Assembly: GCA_018267385.1 (NCBI GenBank)
Contig: JAFDYN010000007.1
Coordinates: 248,001 to 312,000 of the forward strand
Direction of reading: 5' to 3'
Length of the DNA: 64,000 nucleotides
From: Bacteroidota bacterium
GTDB taxonomy: Bacteria > Bacteroidota > Bacteroidia > Chitinophagales > LD1
The position numbers and the translations under genes were made by a program. The notes beneath the pieces were generated by a model. That model saw only the letters and a program-made list of their open reading frames with translations. It had not been told where the DNA came from and ran no database searches. Shown in pieces: positions 8,396 to 17,359 of the stretch (positions are counted from its first letter, which is position 1; the number at the start of each line of letters is the position of its first letter).

Positions 8396-9055
8396 CTATC
8401 TAGATAATATAAACGGGGCAGTGAAATCATCATTGCAGACTACCACATCGGCGTGGCTTTGAGGCGTATTTTCGGATAGATAAATATTCTGGCCCGGTTT
8501 ATATCTTTCGTTAAAACGCGCGATCAATTGTTCCAGATGTTTCGGATCGTTTTTGCGAGGATCTCGGTCAATATTCCGCTGTAGATGGGTCTTCTCCGAT
8601 ACGTCTAAAAATATGCTGTAATCCCAAAATGAAAGTAACTGGGTACGATGAAGGAAAATACCCTCTACGATCAAGACTGAAGCCAGCGGAACGACCATAG
8701 GCTTTGCCTCGCTCTTGCAGTCCGAATCCACATCAAATATACTGGTGTAGTATAGCCCGCCATTCTGAAAAGGTTTAATGACCTTTTCAATAAATGCGTC
8801 ATAATCATAGGAATCTGAATAATATCCTAGGGGGGAATTAGCTCCGAGACGATATCGTATAGCACGCGGGTGGTGAAAGCCGTCTATGCCGACTACTACT
8901 ACGGTTTTGCCCGCCTTTTCCAACGATGCTCTCAGCTGATGGGCAAAGTGCGTTTTCCCGGAGCCGTCGACACCATCTACGGCTACAAGGACAGGTGCCT
9001 GCTTTTGTACTTTAAGAATGGCAGCACTAAGCTCTTGAAAAAGTGAATTGCTCAT
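8396..9055 (-). CDS. Uridine kinase-like P-loop NTPase
   Basis: A P-loop phosphotransferase of the uridine kinase/phosphoribulokinase superfamily. A Walker A motif GVDGSGKTHFAHQL lies near residue 28. It is followed by VVVVGIDGFHHPRAIRYRLG, matching the substrate-binding D-x-F-x-x-P region of uridine-kinase-like proteins, and by a Walker B-like SVLIVEGIFL. A lid-like basic stretch RNIDRDPRKND follows. I chose the ATG at 9055 (MSNSLFQ); an alternative TTG lies three codons upstream. Bacteroidota carry many such paralogues, so the true substrate (nucleoside, pantothenate or another small molecule) is uncertain. It sits 49 bases downstream of the mutase gene on the same strand. Confidence 0.8.
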   Translation of the reverse strand: MSNSLFQELSAAILKVQKQAPVLVAVDGVDGSGKTHFAHQLRASLEKAGKTVVVVGIDGFHHPRAIRYRLGANSPLGYYSDSYDYDAFIEKVIKPFQNGGLYYTSIFDVDSDCKSEAKPMVVPLASVLIVEGIFLHRTQLLSFWDYSIFLDVSEKTHLQRNIDRDPRKNDPKHLEQLIARFNERYKPGQNIYLSENTPQSHADVVVCNDDFTAPFILSR

Positions 9056-9104
9056 GGGTGTCAACGTGGCGCTAATGTCATATCCGATCTATGCTCCCCG
9101 GCAC

Positions 9105-11045
9105 CTACATACTACGCCTGTACTGCCCGCCTACCTCATACAGCGCATGGGTGATCTGGCCCAGGGAGGCATGCTTGACCGTCTCTATCAGCTCGGCAAA
9201 GATGTTACCGTTGTCCATCGCCACCTGCTGGAGCCTGCGCAGCGCTGTGGCAGAGGTAGCTGCATGGCGCTGCCAGAAAGTATCCAGCGCCTGTATCTGG
9301 TACTCCTTCTCCTCTGTGGTAGAGCGGATCACCTCACCGGGTATGATAGTCGGTGAGCCATTCTTGCTGAGGAAGGTATTGACACCCACTATGGGGTACT
9401 CGCCGGTGTGCTTCTGGTGCTCGTAGTACATAGACTCCTCCTGTATCTTATTGCGCTGGTACATCCGCTCCATAGCGCCCAGCACGCCGCCGCGGTCTGT
9501 GATGCGTTTAAACTCATTCAGCACAGCCTCCTCTACCAGGTCTGTGAGCTCCTCTATCAGAAAGGAACCCTGATTGGGATTCTCATTTTTAGCAGTGCCC
9601 AGCTCGCGGTTTATGATCAGCTGTATAGCCATGGCGCGGCGTACACTCTCCTCTGTAGGTGTGGTGATCGCTTCGTCATAGGCATTGGTATGCAGGGAGT
9701 TGCAGTTGTCATAGATAGCATACAGCGCCTGCAGGGTGGTACGGATGTCATTGAAATCTATCTCCTGGGCGTGCAGGCTGCGGCCCGAGGTCTGGATATG
9801 GTACTTCAGCTTTTGCGAGCGGTCGTTACCCTTGTATTTGTACTTGATGGCCTTGGCCCAGATGCGGCGCGCCACGCGGCCTATCACGGAGTACTCAGGG
9901 TCCATACCATTGCTGAAGAAGAACGACAGGTTTGGCGCAAAGTCATCTATATGCATGCCCCTGCTCAGATAGTACTCTACATAGGTGAAGCCATTGGATA
10001 AGGTAAATGCAAGCTGAGAAATAGGATTGGCCCCGGCCTCGGCTATGTGATAGCCGGAGATGGAGACAGAGTAGAAGTTCCGTACTTTCTGCTCGATGAA
10101 ATACTGCTGCACATCTCCCATCATCTTCAGCGCAAACTCTGTCGAGAAGATGCAAGTATTCTGCGCCTGGTCCTCCTTCAGGATATCTGCCTGTACGGTA
10201 CCACGTACAGCAGAGAGAGCCTTGGCCTTCAGCTGTGCATATACATCAGCAGGCAGTACCTGATCTCCCGATACGCCAAGCAGTGAGAGGCCGAGACCGT
10301 TATTGCCCTCTGGTAGTGGGCCATTGTACGCCGGCCTGCCGGTAGCCTTGAATATATCATCCAGCTTCTTCGCTACTTCTTTTTCCAGCCCCTTTTCCTT
10401 GATGTATTTCTCACACTCCTGGTCTATGGCGGCATTCATAAAGAACGCAAGGAGCATAGGCGCAGGACCATTGATGGTCATAGATACCGAGGTCTTCGGA
10501 TCGCAGAGGTCAAAGCCGCTGTAGAGCTTCTTAGCATCATCTACAGTAGCGATGCTCACACCGCTATTGCCTACCTTGCCATAGATATCAGGGCGGTGTG
10601 CAGGGTCCTCTCCATAGAGTGTCACCGAGTCAAAGGCCGTAGACAGACGGATAGCCGGCTGGCCGAGAGATACGTAGTGGAAGCGCCTGTTGGTCCGCTC
10701 CGGGCCACCCTCTCCGGCGAACATCCGCGTAGGGTCTTCACCTTCACGCTTGAGAGGGAAGACACCAGCAGTATAGGGAAATTCGCCGGGTACATTCTCC
10801 TGTAGCTGCCAGGTCAGGATATCGCCCCAGTCGCTGTACTTAGGCAAGTATACTTTACGGATAGAGGTGCCAGAGAGGCTTTTATAAGTGAAGGGCAGTT
10901 GTATTGTTTTATCTCGCACACCGAAAGCAAATGTCTCGCCTGAGTATTTCTCTTTGGTGGTATTCCAATTATCGAGGAGAGCTTTACACTCGGGGTGAAG
11001 GCGGAGTTCCAGCTCTTTGTATTTATTGCGGAGTTCTGTCAGCAT
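9105..11045 (-). CDS. Acyl-CoA mutase catalytic chain, isobutyryl-CoA mutase (IcmF-like) type, without B12 domain
   Basis: Catalytic TIM-barrel part of the methylmalonyl-CoA mutase family, which rearranges acyl-CoA carbon skeletons using adenosylcobalamin. Motifs [27 protein letters not shown] and [11 protein letters not shown] (catalytic His333) are clear. Two specificity positions match isobutyryl-CoA rather than methylmalonyl-CoA mutase: Phe109 (MFAG, where MCM has Tyr) and Gln295 (EDQAQNTC, where MCM has the carboxylate-binding Arg). The usual fused B12-binding domain (DxHxxG) and GTPase domain of IcmF are absent, so a separate B12 subunit must be encoded elsewhere. The start at 11045 is chosen because TAATTTTG lies 5 bases before it; the frame stays open to 11108. 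Confidence 0.88.
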   Translation of the reverse strand: MLTELRNKYKELELRLHPECKALLDNWNTTKEKYSGETFAFGVRDKTIQLPFTYKSLSGTSIRKVYLPKYSDWGDILTWQLQENVPGEFPYTAGVFPLKREGEDPTRMFAGEGGPERTNRRFHYVSLGQPAIRLSTAFDSVTLYGEDPAHRPDIYGKVGNSGVSIATVDDAKKLYSGFDLCDPKTSVSMTINGPAPMLLAFFMNAAIDQECEKYIKEKGLEKEVAKKLDDIFKATGRPAYNGPLPEGNNGLGLSLLGVSGDQVLPADVYAQLKAKALSAVRGTVQADILKEDQAQNTCIFSTEFALKMMGDVQQYFIEQKVRNFYSVSISGYHIAEAGANPISQLAFTLSNGFTYVEYYLSRGMHIDDFAPNLSFFFSNGMDPEYSVIGRVARRIWAKAIKYKYKGNDRSQKLKYHIQTSGRSLHAQEIDFNDIRTTLQALYAIYDNCNSLHTNAYDEAITTPTEESVRRAMAIQLIINRELGTAKNENPNQGSFLIEELTDLVEEAVLNEFKRITDRGGVLGAMERMYQRNKIQEESMYYEHQKHTGEYPIVGVNTFLSKNGSPTIIPGEVIRSTTEEKEYQIQALDTFWQRHAATSATALRRLQQVAMDNGNIFAELIETVKHASLGQITHALYEVGGQYRRSM

Positions 11046-11050
11046 AGGGT

Positions 11051-11058
11051 CAAAATTA
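11051..11058 (-). promoter_or_regulatory. -7 promoter box directly before the mutase gene
   Basis: TAATTTTG on the minus strand matches TAnnTTTG and lies 5 bases before the chosen ATG, supporting that start codon. No good -33 element is visible. Confidence 0.5.
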
Positions 11059-11139
11059 GACGAAATGTGCAGACTACGAAAATGAGAAGATGCAAGACAA
11101 TATTTCAAAACAAGGCTCGTTTAGCATCAAATTTTACGC

Positions 11140-11802
11140 ATGAAAACTCCACGGGCCTTGTTGTTTTTTATCATCACTATAGCAACGCTGGCGGGCTGCA
11201 AAAAGAAGGCAGATCTACTGGTCATCACCCCACCTGTCCACACACCTAAATATTTTCCTCTTAAGCCAGGTAGCTACTGGATATACCGTCGCGCCTGGAA
11301 GGATACTACGGGTGCCGATGTGGCAAACAACCCGATCGAGTTTGATAGCTGCTATGTAGAAAAGGATACCATCATAGACTTCGTAAAGTACGCGAAGTTT
11401 TACTCAGTCAATGTCTATGGATCGGCGCAGGTATTGTATCTCAAAGATTCATTTGGATACATTATCAGTAATTGGAACTATGTATTCCTGACGGATATAC
11501 GTAGTCCGCAGATTTTGCCTCCTTTCTTCGAGGGATATTCCGACTCAGATACCATGTATAAAGTAACAACCCAGATATACGCTGATCTAGCCCCGATATC
11601 CACTCCGGCAGGTTTTTTTATGGCCAGGGATATCTCGTCGACTTTCAATTTCCTTCCATGGCGTCAGAGTTCATTTGAGGGTAGGAGTTATCATACTTAT
11701 TATGCGGATTCTGTGGGCCTGGTATTGCAGCAGGGCATAGGATACATGGACGGTCCACCATACTACTCAGAGCATCGCCTCGTACGGTACCATGTGCAGT
11801 GA
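11140..11802 (+). CDS. Hypothetical lipoprotein
   Basis: A type II signal peptide with lipobox LAGC (Cys20) followed by KKK marks an exported lipoprotein. The remaining 200 residues begin KYFPLKPGSYWIYRRAWKDT, a beta-rich opening that I have seen in several bacteroidete lipoproteins of unknown function. No catalytic motif is visible. The gene is divergent from the mutase gene, and its stop codon directly abuts the stop of recX on the other strand (11802/11803). Confidence 0.75.
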   Translation: MKTPRALLFFIITIATLAGCKKKADLLVITPPVHTPKYFPLKPGSYWIYRRAWKDTTGADVANNPIEFDSCYVEKDTIIDFVKYAKFYSVNVYGSAQVLYLKDSFGYIISNWNYVFLTDIRSPQILPPFFEGYSDSDTMYKVTTQIYADLAPISTPAGFFMARDISSTFNFLPWRQSSFEGRSYHTYYADSVGLVLQQGIGYMDGPPYYSEHRLVRYHVQ

Positions 11803-12255
11803 TCAGAGCACAGCCTTGATCACACGGCTCACTATCGTGCTCTCATATCCTTTCCCCATCAGAAAGCGCATCAGTTTCAGCCGGTGGTCTTGAGGTGATT
11901 TAGATTTGATGGTCGGATTCTTCTTTTCTGCCAGCCTGAGCGCTGCGGCGTAGTACTCCTCCTGGTCCAGGTCCTGCAGGTAGGGGCGATAGATCGTGTC
12001 CTTAATGCCCTTGGCAGATAGTGCCGCACGGATCTTGGCAGCGCCCCATTTCTTATTATTGAATTTGCTTTCTACAAAACCCCTGACGTAGCGTTTCTCA
12101 TCCAGAAAACCTGACCGCTCCAGCTGGTCTATATAGGGCTGCATCTCTCCCTTAGCGATCTTGAGCGCGATGCACTTCCTGACCACATCAAACCTGCAGC
12201 GCTCCTGGTACTCGCAGAAGTGGCAGAGCTTTTCATATAGGAGTTTGTCGAGCAT
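11803..12255 (-). CDS. recX: Regulatory protein RecX
   Basis: RecX inhibits RecA filament extension and recombinase activity. The 150-residue protein has the three-repeat helical architecture of the family. Diagnostic segments are YIDQLERSGFLDEKRYVRGFVESKFNNKKWGAAKI (split over two helices) and the C-terminal LMRFLMGKGYESTIVSRVIK. The N-terminal part has CEYQERC, slightly cysteine-rich but otherwise normal. RecA is not encoded nearby. The start ATG at 12255 has no obvious promoter. The 160-base gap upstream holds only a G/T-rich stretch. Confidence 0.85.
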   Translation of the reverse strand: MLDKLLYEKLCHFCEYQERCRFDVVRKCIALKIAKGEMQPYIDQLERSGFLDEKRYVRGFVESKFNNKKWGAAKIRAALSAKGIKDTIYRPYLQDLDQEEYYAAALRLAEKKNPTIKSKSPQDHRLKLMRFLMGKGYESTIVSRVIKAVL

Positions 12256-12416
12256 ATGTTCAGGTGACGCGTGGCGGTTATCGGGTGGCAGTTGTCTGGT
12301 GGCGGTTGGCTGGAATACAAAACAGCAGGAAATGCCTGATAGTCGAAAATAGATAAAGAAAAGGGATTTGTATACAGTGATGACCAGCCATGAGCGAGCC
12401 CATCACTACCACCAGC

Positions 12417-13709
12417 TTAGTCGAACTTACGCTTCTGGAACCACACGTTATTCAGCGTGAAACCAAAGTTGATGCGATAGTAGCTCTCTGCTATGAGGCT
12501 TTTGGTGCCCGGAGTACGCGCTCCGATATCAGCGTTGAAATGGAAACGTGCAGCCTCCCGGTACTGTACTGCCATCGGTATCGGTATCGGCATACTCAGA
12601 CCCACTGTGCCGCCGTATTCGGTCAGCTGGATACCCTGATAGATCACTTCGCTCTTGCCATAGTAGCCTCCCACCTTGTACTGTACGCGGTCCAGAAACT
12701 TCTTTGAGTCATAGTTTGGCACGATGCTCGCACCGGCCATCAGGCGCCAGCTATTGGCCAGCTTATTGGTATTCAGATCATAGGCAAACTGGCTCCAGCC
12801 GGCATAGCGGAAATCTGCCCCTACCAGCCACCAGTTCTCATTGCCCACCGTAAAGCCCGCAGAGAAATTATACGGTATCACCATTTTGCTGCGCTTCTCA
12901 GCATAGCTCAGGGGGGTATCTACTATGGTCTGCACATCAGAGATATTGATGTAGCGCTCCCACTGGCTGGAGGTACGCGCATTGACTTTCACATTTGATG
13001 AACCTTGCGCACCTACAGTAAAGAACACATCTGTTTTCAGCGTGTTTTGAGTGGTCTTTTTCAGTATCCGCTTTTTGTATTGCACGCCTACATTGTACAT
13101 AAATCCGCTCACCCTCAGTGACGTCGCATTTTGAACATTGAATGCATCAATAGAGTCGGTAAAAGCAAAGCCACGGGTATAATCGAGCCTGCCAAATAAA
13201 TAGGCAGCATTGACACCAATGGAGAAACCCTTGATCTGGTAGCCTGTACCGAGATAAAACTGATAGAGAGATCCCTGGCCGGTATAGACCTTATTGGTAT
13301 CTACATCGTTATTGGTGAAGTTGTAATTCAATATGCTGTAGGGCAGCAAGCCGAAACTCAGGCCTAACCTGTTGCGCAGCAGCGGCACGCCTATAGCTAT
13401 GTGATTCACGGCGCCATTCACCCCGTTGTACAGGGAGTCTTTGGTCCGCACGGTCGCAGCATCGGCATTGACTCCTATCTCAAAAGTAGTAGAGGTCAGC
13501 TCCGAATAGGAGGCGGGATTATTATGATTGATATGTATGGGGCTGGAGTAGCCGGTAGCTATACCACCCATACCCTTGGTCACCGAGAAAACATCAGAGT
13601 TGAGGTAGCCGAGGCCATAGCGTGAAAACGGGGAAAACACCTGTGCGTAAGCGGCGCCCGAGGAGCATAAGAGGAGCACCATAACAAGAGCCGAAAAGTA
13701 TTTACGCAT
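12417..13709 (-). CDS. Outer-membrane beta-barrel protein (FadL/porin-like, Bacteroidota type)
   Basis: A signal peptide (MRKYFSALVMVLLLCSSGAAYAQ) is followed by FSPFSRYGLGYLNSDVFSVTKG and a long series of amphipathic strands. An N-terminal HINHNNPASY segment is typical of bacteroidete outer-membrane proteins that resemble FadL transporters. It overlaps the end of coaX by 8 bases and is therefore co-transcribed with it. The same coaX-outer membrane protein pair occurs in other Bacteroidota. Cargo is unknown. The C-terminus ends NNVWFQKRKFD rather than in a clean terminal Phe. Confidence 0.82.
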   Translation of the reverse strand: MRKYFSALVMVLLLCSSGAAYAQVFSPFSRYGLGYLNSDVFSVTKGMGGIATGYSSPIHINHNNPASYSELTSTTFEIGVNADAATVRTKDSLYNGVNGAVNHIAIGVPLLRNRLGLSFGLLPYSILNYNFTNNDVDTNKVYTGQGSLYQFYLGTGYQIKGFSIGVNAAYLFGRLDYTRGFAFTDSIDAFNVQNATSLRVSGFMYNVGVQYKKRILKKTTQNTLKTDVFFTVGAQGSSNVKVNARTSSQWERYINISDVQTIVDTPLSYAEKRSKMVIPYNFSAGFTVGNENWWLVGADFRYAGWSQFAYDLNTNKLANSWRLMAGASIVPNYDSKKFLDRVQYKVGGYYGKSEVIYQGIQLTEYGGTVGLSMPIPIPMAVQYREAARFHFNADIGARTPGTKSLIAESYYRINFGFTLNNVWFQKRKFD

Positions 13710-14421
13710 TGTGTAATAAAATATAATTCAATCCCTCCAGTACCATATCAGGGCCGGCAAATATGCCATTTTTAAGATTCTTTACCAAAAAGGCCATGTC
13801 ACCGCCGGTCACTGCTACACGGAGTCCGCTATAACGGCGCTCGTACTCTTCTATTGTGCCGCTGACCTCCTGTATCACGCCCTCCAATACCCCGCTGAGG
13901 ATAGAGCTGGTGGTATCAGTACCTATAAGGCCGTCAAATGCGTCGTGCCGGTAGGCATCCCAGTCTACATAGGGCAGGCGAGAGGTATAGTGCTGCAGCG
14001 CACGAAAGCGCATGGTGATACCGGGAGAAATAGCACCGCCGCGGTAGCCGGCAGTATCTACCAGATTGTAGGTAATGCAGGTGCCTGCTGCTATGACCAG
14101 GGCCGGCACGCCTATTGTCTTTTGCGCTGCTACTGCCAGTGTCAGCCTGTCAGCTCCGAGTGTCTCGGGAGTACCGTATAGATTTGCTATGGGCAGGCTG
14201 GTAGCAGGAGATAGCAGGTCATAGGGGATATTATATTTTTTTAGCAGATCTGTCACCGCCGTGTGCTCAGACACCGATGCTATAAGGCAACGGACAGGCA
14301 TAGGGCCAGCGCTCAGATGCTGCTCCAGCGCCGCGACCCCGGTGCCGGAGTAGCGCATCTGCTCACCCTCAAAGGAGGCAAATTTGATGGCTGTATTGCC
14401 TATGTCTGCTACGAGCTGCAT
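13702..14421 (-). CDS. coaX: Type III pantothenate kinase
   Basis: CoaX phosphorylates pantothenate in the first step of coenzyme A synthesis. It has the ASKHA-fold signatures: DIGNTAIK at residues 6-13, the pantothenate-binding GADRLTLAV at 89-97, and GTCITYNLVD at 113-122 with GYRGGAISPGI after it. Length of 239 aa is slightly short but within the family range. It is the first gene of a two-gene unit with the outer-membrane protein (8-base overlap). A near-consensus -7 box (TATTTTAG) lies 7 bases before the ATG. PanD, an upstream step in pantothenate synthesis, is encoded at 34.4 kb. Confidence 0.92.
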   Translation of the reverse strand: MQLVADIGNTAIKFASFEGEQMRYSGTGVAALEQHLSAGPMPVRCLIASVSEHTAVTDLLKKYNIPYDLLSPATSLPIANLYGTPETLGADRLTLAVAAQKTIGVPALVIAAGTCITYNLVDTAGYRGGAISPGITMRFRALQHYTSRLPYVDWDAYRHDAFDGLIGTDTTSSILSGVLEGVIQEVSGTIEEYERRYSGLRVAVTGGDMAFLVKNLKNGIFAGPDMVLEGLNYILLHNA

Positions 14422-14544
14422 ACCCCGGCTAAAATACTAGGTTTTGCGGAAAGCGTATCAGGGCAGAAGCCGGCATACAATGCCGCCAGCAGAGGTTCGT
14501 TTACATAAGGAGCACTTGTCGCCGTCTTTTTTAATTTTACTCCC

Positions 14545-15243
14545 ATGTATCGATATAACTCCGGCAATAATCCGATCAATACCAACAGCGCAGTATTTTA
14601 TCTGATCGTAGCCAATATTGCCCTCTTCGCTTTTACCAATATTCTGCCGGGTATCCTGCCGCTCGGCCCGGGTATGCTGGCTATGCACTATCCGTCTTCA
14701 GAGTATTTCCGGCCGTGGCAGATCATCACCTACATGTTCATGCATGCCAATATAGGCCACATTTTCTTCAATATGTTCGGCCTGTATATGTTTGGCGAGA
14801 TACTGGAGCGTGTCTGGGGGCCAAAACGCTTTACTGAGTTTTACTTCATGACAGGTTTTGGCGCGCTGGCTATACACACGCTGGTGCAGGCTATCCAGAT
14901 CTATCAGCTCACGGGCTCCTTCGCTCCGGCCAATCTGCTGGTGATGCCCGGCTCACAGGCCTGGGAGATCATCAATACACCTGTGCTCGGTGCCTCCGGT
15001 GCTGTGTTTGGTGTCTTGACCGCGTTTGCATTGCTATTCCCCAATACGGAGCTGTACCTCATGTTTGTGCCTATACCTGTCAAAGCTAAATATGCCATAG
15101 GCGGCTATGTGGTGTTTGAGCTGCTCAGCGGCGTGAGCAATAGCCCCTCAGACAATGTAGCCCACTTTGCGCATCTCGGTGGTGCGTTGTTTGGTTTTAT
15201 CATCGTGCGGATCTGGAACAGGAACCGCAACACGCTTTATTGA
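14545..15243 (+). CDS. Rhomboid family intramembrane serine protease (first of a tandem pair)
   Basis: Intramembrane protease that cuts single-pass proteins within the lipid bilayer. Six hydrophobic segments are visible. The motif HANIGHIFFNMFGLYMFG covers the conserved HxxxN of TM2. The catalytic Ser151 lies in LGASGAVFG and the catalytic His210 in AHLGGALFG. The next gene is a second rhomboid whose ATG begins 3 bases after this stop, so the pair is one operon. A near-consensus -7 box TAATTTTA lies 5 bases before the ATG. Confidence 0.92.
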   Translation: MYRYNSGNNPINTNSAVFYLIVANIALFAFTNILPGILPLGPGMLAMHYPSSEYFRPWQIITYMFMHANIGHIFFNMFGLYMFGEILERVWGPKRFTEFYFMTGFGALAIHTLVQAIQIYQLTGSFAPANLLVMPGSQAWEIINTPVLGASGAVFGVLTAFALLFPNTELYLMFVPIPVKAKYAIGGYVVFELLSGVSNSPSDNVAHFAHLGGALFGFIIVRIWNRNRNTLY

Positions 15244-15245
15244 TC

Positions 15246-16124
15246 ATGCTGAAAAGTTTCTGGGAAGATATTGTGCATCAGTTTCGCATGGGCAGCGTTA
15301 TTATCAGGCTCATCATTATCTGCATTGCCATTTTTGTCTGCATGGAGACGCTTCATCTCATCCTGTGGAGCAGTCAGCGTGATGCACTATATGCCACTAT
15401 TTACCATTGGGTAGCACTGCCATACGACCTTACCGTATTGATCCGCAAGCCATGGACTATCATCTCCTATATGTTTGTGCATGCGGGGGTAGGCCACCTT
15501 CTATACAATATGCTCTGGTTATATTGGTTTGGCGAGATATACCAGCTATACATGCGCGACCGGAGGGCGCTGGCTGTTTTCTTTGGTGGTGGCCTGGCGG
15601 GTGCAGCGCTTAGTATCACAGCTTACCATATACTGCCACCGCTCCGGCCGCTCGTGCCTGAGGCTACGCTGGTGGGTGCATCTGCCGGCATAGAGGCTAT
15701 TATGTTTGCAGCTACGGCGCTCAATCCGGACCACAGGATACGTTTGTTTTTTATCGGTGAGGTACCTCTCAAGTTCGTAGCTTTGGGCATATTCATTTTG
15801 AATTATGTCGCTATCACATACGGCAATCCGGGAGGTGAGATAGCCCACATAGGCGGCGCGATCTTTGGTTTCACATATATCAAGTCTCTGCAGTCCGGAG
15901 TAGATTGGTTCGCACCACTGGACCGGGTATCCCGCCTTTTCAGCCGGAGCGGCAGGAATATGAAAGCCACCCATGTCAGCAGGGGGGCCACGGCCACGCA
16001 GCCGGAGCGCCCGTCGTCAGAGCAGAAACGGCTGGATGAGATACTGGACAAGATATCTAAGTCAGGCTACAGCAGCCTATCCAAAGAAGAAAAGGACTTC
16101 CTCTTTAAGTACAGCAATAAGTGA
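15246..16124 (+). CDS. Rhomboid family intramembrane serine protease with C-terminal cytoplasmic tail (second of pair)
   Basis: The same fold as its upstream neighbour but longer (292 aa). HAGVGHLLYNMLWLYWFG gives the TM2 His/Asn motif. Ser146 in VGASAGIEA and His201 in AHIGGAIFG make the catalytic dyad. After the last membrane segment there is a soluble tail of about 75 residues ending in a helical SLSKEEKDFLFKYS segment, which is conserved in bacteroidete rhomboids. I chose the ATG at 15246 over a TTG at 15240. Its stop abuts the stop of the convergent sulfotransferase gene. Confidence 0.9.
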   Translation: MLKSFWEDIVHQFRMGSVIIRLIIICIAIFVCMETLHLILWSSQRDALYATIYHWVALPYDLTVLIRKPWTIISYMFVHAGVGHLLYNMLWLYWFGEIYQLYMRDRRALAVFFGGGLAGAALSITAYHILPPLRPLVPEATLVGASAGIEAIMFAATALNPDHRIRLFFIGEVPLKFVALGIFILNYVAITYGNPGGEIAHIGGAIFGFTYIKSLQSGVDWFAPLDRVSRLFSRSGRNMKATHVSRGATATQPERPSSEQKRLDEILDKISKSGYSSLSKEEKDFLFKYSNK

Positions 16125-17141
16125 TCATCGCGCAGGTCTGTCACGCAGCTTTTTCATAAAATCTGCCTGCGGCTTGCGCAGAGCCAGGTCATGAGGATCT
16201 GCTGTGAGTATGGCATCTTCTTTCAGCTGGGTATTTTCGGCGTCAAATATGGCCAGTTCCTTTTCTGAAAACACACGGCGCTCTTCGGGCCTGGTGGTCA
16301 GCTCAAAGCCCAGCCGCTCCAGCATATCGCCGGCTACGCTCTCATAGATCACCAGGTCTTCATGGCTCATTTCTTTTAGGAATTTGCCGGAGTTATCTTT
16401 CATGATAGGTTTGGCCACATTTTCCCACATGTGCCCTGATACAGCTGTTCTTTTTGATTCTTCAGATTTGTAGTAATCCAGGATGCTGTCACTATATGGC
16501 AGCGAAAACTTATCGCAGATATGGTGGATATATGCCGTCGGCTCAGCTATCAGGTCCTTATAACTTAGCGTTACAAGACGATCAGCGGAGATGGTTTCCA
16601 GAAAATCCAATGCCTGCTGCTGATCCTGGCGCCACTTGCGGGCGAGATGATAGAAGTGCTTTTCTCCTACTATAGCCTTGCGGAATGACAAAGCCACATC
16701 CCTGCCATCGCGGTAGAGATAGATGATATATGGGTACACCCCCTCCGCAGCATAGTGGTCTATATGTGCCACGGTCTCCAGGCTCTTGCAGCACCAGGTA
16801 TTCAGGCCGTGGACTATACACTGCAGTTCATGGATGCGTATAAATACTTCCAGTAGCGACCTGCGCCGGCACATATCCCATATCCGGGCCCGGTCCAGCA
16901 CAGCACCCTCCCATGGTACAGGGTTGAGCTCTACCACGTGGCAGACATCATCTATGAGCTGACTAAAGTTTTCATCACGCTCCAGATCGCCATAGCGGTC
17001 CATGAGTGGATAAAAGTTTAGCATAATGTGCGGTGGATGTGGTGCAAAAACGCCCGGCAACTGGCTGAGCATGAGCCGGAGGAGATTGGAGCCTGATCGT
17101 TGGGTGCCGATCATTTGAATGGCTTTGATGTGAGAGGGCAT
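16125..17141 (-). CDS. Sulfotransferase family protein
   Basis: Predicted PAPS-dependent sulfotransferase. The 5'-phosphosulfate loop is GTQRSGSNLLRLML near the N-terminus, and the 3'-phosphate motif is YLYRDGRDVALSF. The start is the ATG at 17141 (MPSHIKAIQMIG); a TTG five codons earlier also keeps the frame. At 338 residues the size fits. The last 60 residues are charged and helical. The acceptor could be a glycan, lipid or protein, and no glycan operon is nearby to decide. It is convergent with the rhomboid pair. Confidence 0.85.
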   Translation of the reverse strand: MPSHIKAIQMIGTQRSGSNLLRLMLSQLPGVFAPHPPHIMLNFYPLMDRYGDLERDENFSQLIDDVCHVVELNPVPWEGAVLDRARIWDMCRRRSLLEVFIRIHELQCIVHGLNTWCCKSLETVAHIDHYAAEGVYPYIIYLYRDGRDVALSFRKAIVGEKHFYHLARKWRQDQQQALDFLETISADRLVTLSYKDLIAEPTAYIHHICDKFSLPYSDSILDYYKSEESKRTAVSGHMWENVAKPIMKDNSGKFLKEMSHEDLVIYESVAGDMLERLGFELTTRPEERRVFSEKELAIFDAENTQLKEDAILTADPHDLALRKPQADFMKKLRDRPAR

Positions 17142-17324
17142 TACTATCAAATTCAATATACGATTCTAAACAAAAAATGATTTAAGGGCATAACATATCG
17201 ATGAATGGGATATTTTTGTGTACCAATAGATTGCAATTAGTATTTAACATAACCTCACTTAATCTTAATATATTATTTAAGATACCGTGAAACGCAAAAA
17301 TGACTGAATGATGAAGATGCATTC

Positions 17325-17355
17325 TTTGCACAAATGGTTGCCTGAGGTATATTTG
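17325..17355 (+). promoter_or_regulatory. Promoter of gldA, full -33/-7 match
   Basis: TTTG at 17325-17328, a 19-base spacer, then TATATTTG at 17348-17355. The gldA ATG follows after only 4 bases (CCGT), so the mRNA should be leaderless or nearly so. Confidence 0.75.
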
Positions 17356-17359
17356 CCGT

